Assembly: GCA_029582265.1 (NCBI GenBank)
Contig: CM055837.1
Location: 11,669,926 to 11,733,925 of the forward strand
DNA from: Zoroaster sp. YZ-2022
Taxonomy: Eukaryota; Echinodermata; Asteroidea; Forcipulatida; Zoroasteridae
Reading direction: 5' to 3'
DNA: 64,000 bases
Both the position numbers and the translations under genes were made by a program. Under the pieces are notes generated by a model. It saw only the letters and a list, made by a program, of their open reading frames with translations. It was not told the origin of the DNA and ran no database searches. Shown here in pieces: positions 58,623-64,000 of the stretch. The stretch's first letter is position 1. The number at the start of each line of letters is the position of its first letter.

Positions 58623-58788
58623 ATTATCGGCACAGGATAACTCGCCAACCTGAAATCAAGAAAATTGTATTTCCTAAAGGTCTTTAATATTGTACTGTAT
58701 CATTTACTGCGCAATACTTTGTCCTCAATAGTTCAGTTCCATTCTATTTGAAATTAGGAAGCAATGCGAGTTATCCTGTGCCGATAAT
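58623..58788. mobile_element. 166-bp TIR element, ATTATCGGCACAGG ends
   Basis: A perfect 23-bp inverted repeat begins ATTATCGGCACAGGATAACT at the left and is complemented at the right (to 58788). Non-coding. Sits in the centre of the fold-back element. Confidence 0.85.
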
Positions 58789-58801
58789 GTACATGTATTA
58801 A

Positions 58802-59111
58802 CCCTCCTACACATGGAGGCCACTCCCAACCACTAAATTCTGTTCTTGAGCAACCTTCAGTACATACGTGTACAAGCCTGCTGTCCTTTCCAAGTAATCT
58901 TACAAAATCAACTGTGTGCCACCCAAGGCCACTGTAAATGTTTGAACATATTAGTATGGCCTACAATGTATCCATGGGAGACCACTTTACCCTGTAATCT
59001 CAGTGGTGTGACAGTGCACAGAAGGGTAACCATAGGAGGCCACTGGCAACAGCTAATGGCTTGGAGTGGCCTGAATGGGTTGTTTCAAGAATTGCACTGA
59101 TTGCAGGCGGA
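58802..59111. mobile_element. TTAA-CCCTCCTA element, GGCCACT-word type
   Basis: Opens TTAA-CCCTCCTA (TTAA 58798-58801). GGAGGCCACT, AGACCACTTT and complements such as GAGTGGCC fill the interior. There is no inverted right end; instead the next element's TTAA-CCCTCCTA begins at 59112, so the two form a composite. Confidence 0.7.
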
Positions 59112-59115
59112 TTAA

Positions 59116-59439
59116 CCCTCCTACTTCTGGTACCTTTTTCATACAAGTTGATCCACCATTTGAAACCATTCGTTTTTGTGGTTTTGAATTGTGAAATAAC
59201 TGTGTACAGTATTGATTTCCCCAAATGGTTTTGAATGGTAGGTCAGCTAATACAAAACCTTGTTTGAATACTTCTAAGTGGTGAAACAATGGACCCTCTA
59301 TGCATTTGAATGGATTTGAATGGTAGTAAAGCTTGCTACCAACACTGTTCAAATGGTATCATCATGTGTGTACAAAACCAATGGGCATTTTGGTAAGTGG
59401 AAATTTTGAATGGTTTCAAATGGTCAAACAGTAGGAGGG
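59116..59439. mobile_element. TTAA-CCCTCCTA element, TTTGAATGG-word type
   Basis: TTAA (59112-59115, 59440-59443) flanks ends CCCTCCTAC and GTAGGAGGG. The interior is ATTTGAATGG, CAAATGGTTTTGAATGG, CCATTTGAAACCATTC and relatives, at least nine occurrences in both orientations. Confidence 0.85.
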
Positions 59440-60456
59440 TTAATACATGACAATTATGACATTTTTGTGTAGATTATCTTCAAATAATACATTTAAACAC
59501 CTATAAGATAAAAATTAATCATTATTTTCTAACAATAGTGGTTTAATTGTCATATTACAACACTTTGGGACCAATGAAGACAATATAATATATCTTTGTT
59601 CATTGCTATCACGACTCACAAAAATGGGCAAAATACCCTAATTTCAAAATGCTGCCTCACCATGAAGGAGAAGAGTCTCCAAAACGAAATTTGGTACAGA
59701 TGTAGATTAGACTTGTATTAACAAATGGTATAAGTTTCAAGTTGGTTGGCAAGTGTTGCCAAGGTCAAAGGTCACCGAGAATTTCGGTATTTTTTCGATA
59801 TTTTGTGTCTGGAACCAACTTTGGAGCCTTGCCAATTTTTTTTTAAATGAGTAAGGGCTCTATCCTTGCTTGGGGGTAACCACATGTGTCTGTATAATAC
59901 AGATATGCAATATAAAGCTTTTCTGATTATCAATCATGAGTATTAGGGGGGTCTGAAAATGGAAATTAATTTTATCGGCAGAATAAATTAGTGTTTTGAG
60001 CAGACTATAGAGAGAAAGGGCGTTGAGATACACTTGTTTTGAGGCCAGATTTGAGTTATTTTGGTGACGGTCACCATAGGTACCAATTTTCAGATTTGTA
60101 TCTTATTTTAAAGGTGCTCTAAAGGGCATTTGAAAACGCAAAATATTCAATTACGCGAATCGTGCGCACTGGAAGGGGGGTAGCACCCAAACTTTGACGG
60201 GGTCAGAATCAAAGCGACTTGGAGTTGGAATTTCTTATTTTGCATGTGTTCATTATACCCATAGATGAATGTTAGAAATGAATTTCAGCCAAATCAGAGA
60301 GGTGACCCGTACCCCCATTGGTTGATTTGACACGGAATGACCCACTGGCGGATTCTGATGGATTCAGGACACCAGCATTTTGTGTGTGACAAAAATGGTG
60401 GATTTTGGTGGATTCAGGATACTTTCTAGTAAAAATAACCAAGGGGTTAGGGTTAA

Positions 60457-60604
60457 ACAATCATTGTGGGAAATTTATTGATGCTTTTTGATTAAAAATG
60501 TACATGTACATGTATTACACAGTGCTGACTTTCAGTTAACCTGTCAACCGATTATGAAAGTTTTGGTTAAACGGTTAGTGAACTAACCGGTAACTCCCAG
60601 CACT
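60457..60604 (+). mobile_element. right half of a hAT-like element (relative of 8008-8303)
   Basis: ACAATCATTGTGGGAAATTT through CGGTTAGTGAACTAACCGG to TCCCAGCACTA aligns with 8145-8303. A TACATGTACATGTA block at 60500-60514 lies in a part that differs from the sister copy. Confidence 0.75.
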
Positions 60605-61641
60605 ATTATGGATGGGTGAAGGCTCCACACCTCTTCTGCCAACTCACACACACACACACACTGGATCTGCCTTTGAAGATGAGGGAGGGACTGTGGATCC
60701 TTGTGCACACATCCTTGTCTAACACATACATGTACATGTACAACCTTCTGTACATGTTCACTGGATCTGCTAATGTAGGGATTATTTTAAGGATCATGGC
60801 TTTGATGACCACGCCCTCTTGCCAACTCATCATTCAGACTGGATCTGGTAGAGAAGTTGGGGAAGGGATAATGGAATCCCTGAATGGTTGTGACCATACT
60901 CGCATCTGTATTAGGGATGATTTAAGGTATTGTACTCAATGGGTAAAATATCCTTAAATGCATCAATACTTTATAAAGAGATACGATATACATGTACCAT
61001 TGTACATGTATAGAAATGCGTATGTGTACGTCTGTTTAAGTTATTCCGTTGGGGTATTAAACAGGAAAAAAAAAATAAAATGCATTCAGATTTAGTATGC
61101 ATTCTAACGGGGAATTATGGATGGCCTCGAGCGATTTCAGATTTGAATTTGACAAAAAATGCACATTTTCTAGAAAATAAGAACATATCAGAGAGAATAA
61201 CCATTATCATCTTGCAACCAAGCAAGCTTTTAAAAGGATAATAACCTGTTCAGTTTGTTTTGGGGTTAAACACCAATGGTTTATACTCCCTTAATAAGCC
61301 AGTTCATACTGAATGCAGTTTAGCTAATTGTATGTAAGTGCATTATTGTAAAATCACTCCCCTTTCACCATTGTTGACATCATGAATAGGCCTCAAAAGG
61401 AGTTGTTTCCTACATACATGTACTAACCACACCCCTCTGCCTGCACACACAAATGGAATCTGACTACCAAATGTGATTGGGAGGGATGGTAGTGTCTTGG
61501 CTCTACCTTTGAAGGACAGTTTTATAGTATATTGGACTTGTATTCTGATGGCTGAGTGATTAAGAATGTTTGTTTGATTCTAGCAAGACTTGATGTTTCA
61601 ATTTATATTTAAGATTTTTCTTTCCTTTTATTCACGCACAG

Positions 61642-61688
61642 GCCGACATCTCCTGAACATGCAATGAATGCAGGCGCAGAGGATGGAG
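61642..61688 (+). CDS. internal coding exon common to all predicted isoforms (unidentified gene)
   Basis: A 47-nt exon after the acceptor TTTATTCACGCACAG, ending GGAG|GTAAGT. Its first base completes a split codon and the frame reads PTSPEHAMNAGAEDG, ending one base into a codon (phase 1). All upstream candidates (27796-27860, 42559-42626, 48833-48957) end in phase 2, which fits. The TSPEH stretch is a minimal proline-directed kinase site. The next exon is beyond the window or unrecognised. Family unknown: the short pieces are disordered linker sequence. Confidence 0.7.
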
Positions 61689-61852
61689 GTAAGTCACAGC
61701 TCCCATTCCAGATGTATGGTATCATTTCATTTTAGTTTTTGGTGAGATATGCATTGACATCCATATACACCTCTCAGGCTTATCAACCAAACAGCATGGA
61801 TTGACCAATGTGTCTACAGGTTTAGCTTACAGAATTAGCACTCAATATTAGT

Positions 61853-62222
61853 AATAATAATAATAATAATAATAATGTGGACTTATATAGCGCACGTATC
61901 CACCAAACTGGTGCTCAAGGCGCATTATATTATTACCCCTGCTCATCAGGCTCATAAATCATTCCTGAAACCATCTCGGCTCCCTGGGGAGTATACAGCT
62001 CAATTGCTGCCATTACAGCGCATATAGGGCTAATCAAACGCAACAACCAACTCTGCCCTCACAGGTACCCATTTACTCCTGGGTGGAGAGAAGCAATTAT
62101 GGTAAAGTGTCTTGCTCAAGGACACAAGCACCATGGTCGCGGTTGGGATTCGAACCCACATTCTGATGACTCAACCATCAGAACACAAATCCGATGCACT
62201 AAACCGCTCGATCATGGCACTC
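61853..62222 (-). mobile_element. SINE family 1, subfamily B, full length
   Basis: Minus strand: head GGAGTGCCATGATCGAGCGG, B box GGTTCGAATCCC, full body and (ATT)n tail at 61853-61880. Lacks the 13-bp TACATGTA insertion of the 26606 copy. It lies 165 bp downstream of exon 61642-61688. Confidence 0.9.
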
Positions 62223-62355
62223 CATAGTAGAGCTTTTTGCATACGATAAAAAGAACTGCAAAATGTAAAATATGGCTCATTGAATGTACGAAATAAAATG
62301 CAACCACATCTTAAATCCACTTCTTTGTCCCTCCAAAATTAAAACAAAAAACGAA

Positions 62356-62647
62356 CCCTCCTACTATTGATGCACTTAGTGGGAAATTGCTATAGTGGTC
62401 AAAACCAGTCAACTGCCTGTTTTGACTGTTGACCCAAATGTGCACACAGGGGCATTTTTGACCACCCTGAACAATACCAGACAATGCTTTTACAGTGTAC
62501 CAATCAAAAACGGTCGACTCATTTTGACCTGTAAATGTACTTACTACATGCAAGGTTTGACAGTGTTTGACTTTTAAGTGCAGTAGATGTACCTTGGCAA
62601 GTATTTCAACATTTTGACTGATTTTGACCCTTGTAGTAGTAGGAGAG
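62356..62647. mobile_element. TTAA-CCCTCCTA element, GTCAAAA-word type
   Basis: Ends CCCTCCTACTA and TAGTAGGAGAG; TTAA follows at 62648-62651, while the left TTAA has decayed to CGAA. The interior is TGGTCAAAACCAGTCAACTG, TTTTGACTG, TTTTTGACC and relatives. Same subfamily as 3491-3790, inverted. Confidence 0.8.
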
Positions 62648-62651
62648 TTAA

Positions 62652-63552
62652 TAATAGTAATAATAGTAATAATTAATAATAATCAAACGATCAATATAAG
62701 AAGCTGCTACATTTAACAGTGCTTAATCATTACCTGTGGCATTGAATCCCATATTTCTCCACTAATTTTGTCTGACATTTGAAAAGGACTAGTAAAACAG
62801 GACTTCAACTCTAATAATTAAGCTGCATGTAAATGGTGATCATGACATTTGTGTCAAAACTCAAAGTGGTGTCAACTCTACGTACCTGCCTACATTCCTG
62901 CAATTGATTGAAACCATAATCTAAACATTGTGGGATATTTTATGCCATGCAGAACTTCTGTCTTGCACATGCAGTGTGTTTTGGTCATAGTAAATGTAAT
63001 GTGTGAAACTGATCACCAGTCAAGTTTAGGATGGAAATTTGATGTGTTGTTGAAAGATTGCAAAGAAACAAATTTATACAATTCTAAAATCAATTTGTTT
63101 TTAATATTCCATCTTTAATTATGATTTTGTTTAATCAATATCAGAAAACTTTTTAGTGTTTTGTACACAACTATACTAATGATAAATAATAAACAGTACC
63201 AACAATTAAAATTAATTTGGCAGATTTCTCACCAGGGTTATGATTTACTTTTACACTAGGGTGGAAGAAAATTTAGGCATACATCCTGTGTTGTATTACT
63301 AACGGTGAGTTTGACAGCCACTGGACTATTAAGAAATACCCTATAATCAATAAGTGACGAGTCAGGAAACCAAATCCAGATGACTTACTCCTTAGGGAAA
63401 CCAGTTAGTTTTGTAAAATATAAATTTACCATTTTGGACATTTACTTAGATTCAATACAAATATTGATGTTTCATACATACGTACATGTAATACATGTAT
63501 TTGGTTTATGGTACAGCTCCTGGTATTTTGGTAAATTCCATGTGAATGTACA
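62652..63552. other. no gene seen
   Basis: AT-rich with an (AATAATAGT) run at 62652-62690. Chance ORFs only. Confidence 0.5.
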
Positions 63553-63715
63553 TGTATAACATTGGTAATGCTGGCAAAACTGCTTGTAAGAGTACGCTTA
63601 CTGTCTTTAAATCATAACAACCAATCTGTGAAAGTTTCAGATTATTACGTGTACATTGTGTTGTTAATGACAAAATTTGTGTATTCAATCATACATGTAC
63701 ATGTATGTGGAATTT
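63553..63715 (+). repeat. dispersed repeat related to the 81-bp satellite, with flanking unit
   Basis: TATAACATTGGTAATGCTGG and ACTGCTTGTAAGAGTACGC, then CAATCTGTGAAAGTTTCAG, then GTGTTGTTAATGACAAAATT and ATGTGGAATTT. The same order after the unit is seen near 38480 and, in part, 10574, 44962 and 50190, defining the dispersed parent element. Confidence 0.75.
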
Positions 63716-64000
63716 AGGGACGAATACTCTTTCCTAAATTTTAACTTGAAACTATTGCACTTTTCTTTTTAAAAATTGACAAAGTTGATTAACCACTGAT
63801 TTTACTAGATACAAATATTAAGGGATATGTACGGTAGATATGTACGGTACATACCGTACATGTGATTTTATTGTTGTACATGTACATACATGTATGCTGT
63901 CAGTGAGCTGTTGTCTGTGGAAACCAAAACATATTTTATTTTTGAAAGAAATACGGATAGAGAAAAGCTAACAAAGACTTCTTAATTCGTTGATGTTTAC

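Larger units (their letters stand above)
57703..60343. mobile_element. 2.6-kb fold-back element, 900-bp arms, ACTG target duplication
   Basis: Ends GGGTCATTCCGTGTC and GACACGGAATGACCC, flanked by ACTG (57699-57702, 60344-60347). The left arm 57703-58614 and right arm 59440-60343 are reverse complements over about 905 bp at high identity, for example AGTTGGTTCCAGACACAAAA and its complement near 59800. No transposase frame is seen. The centre (58615-59439) is filled by two later insertions. Shares terminal sequence with the 2.7 kb element at 38549-41265. Confidence 0.85.
57357..60452. mobile_element. TTAA-CCCTAACC element with GGATTCAGGAT words (outer host of nested insertions)
   Basis: TTAA (57353-57356 and 60453-60456) flanks ends CCCTAACC and GGTTAGGG. 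The two outer parts (57357-57698 and 60348-60452) are made of GGATTTTGGTGGATTCAGGA words and their complements (CTGAATCCATCAAAATCC). The middle 2.6 kb is the later insertion 57703-60343. Without it the element would be about 450 bp. Confidence 0.75.

Overview
This is a 64 kb piece of a repeat-rich animal genome, most likely from a marine invertebrate and probably a deuterostome such as an echinoderm. The evidence is: GT-AG splice sites, tRNA-derived SINEs with Pol III A and B boxes, a non-LTR reverse transcriptase, hAT-like, piggyBac-like and mariner-like non-autonomous elements, several satellites, and a very high density of the palindromic word TACATGTA. The species call is inference from general repeat style and could not be checked.

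Gene content is low. The only well supported host gene runs on the + strand. It has an internal coding exon at 27796-27860 and a second at 61642-61688, whose phases match across a 33.8 kb intron. Inside that intron are two ATG-starting exons, 42559-42626 and 48833-48957. Both have excellent start contexts and good donor sites, and both end in the same phase (2) as exon 27796-27860, so all three can splice to 61642-61688. I read this as a gene with two internal alternative promoters giving alternative short basic N-termini. The protein family is not recognised. A small BED-like zinc finger ORF (35981-36268), an intact reverse transcriptase ORF (31765-33561) and two broken LINE remnants are the other coding sequences.

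Layout. 1-27.5 kb: scattered non-autonomous DNA elements, a 54-bp tandem array (7.4 kb), two hairpins (7.76 and 12.9 kb), a CpG-rich inverted-repeat segment (9 kb), a 400-bp palindromic element (20.7 kb) and a 74-bp pyrimidine-rich satellite (23.3-24.1 kb). 25.8-36 kb: three SINE families, the first exon, a minisatellite, and a reverse transcriptase ORF bounded by (TA)n on both sides. 36-43 kb: zinc finger ORF, an 81-bp satellite, a 2.7 kb element with 4-bp target duplications, and the first alternative exon. 43-49 kb: two copies of a 440-bp palindrome, a 38-bp satellite and the second alternative exon. 50-52.3 kb: a SINE split by two direct copies of a TA-flanked element enclosing 1.1 kb. 52.5-57 kb: LINE fragment, a tandem array of Pol III B boxes, a SINE split by an element with an 8-bp duplication. 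57-60.6 kb: a Russian-doll nest of at least four transposition events. 61-64 kb: last exon and more repeats.

The most unusual theme is a class of short non-autonomous elements whose interiors are one short word and its reverse complement iterated many times. The word differs from element to element although the termini are shared (TTAA-CCCTCCTA in at least three word types), and the same design recurs with other termini. A second theme is that TACATGTA-type blocks appear as small insertions when sister copies of the same repeat are compared.
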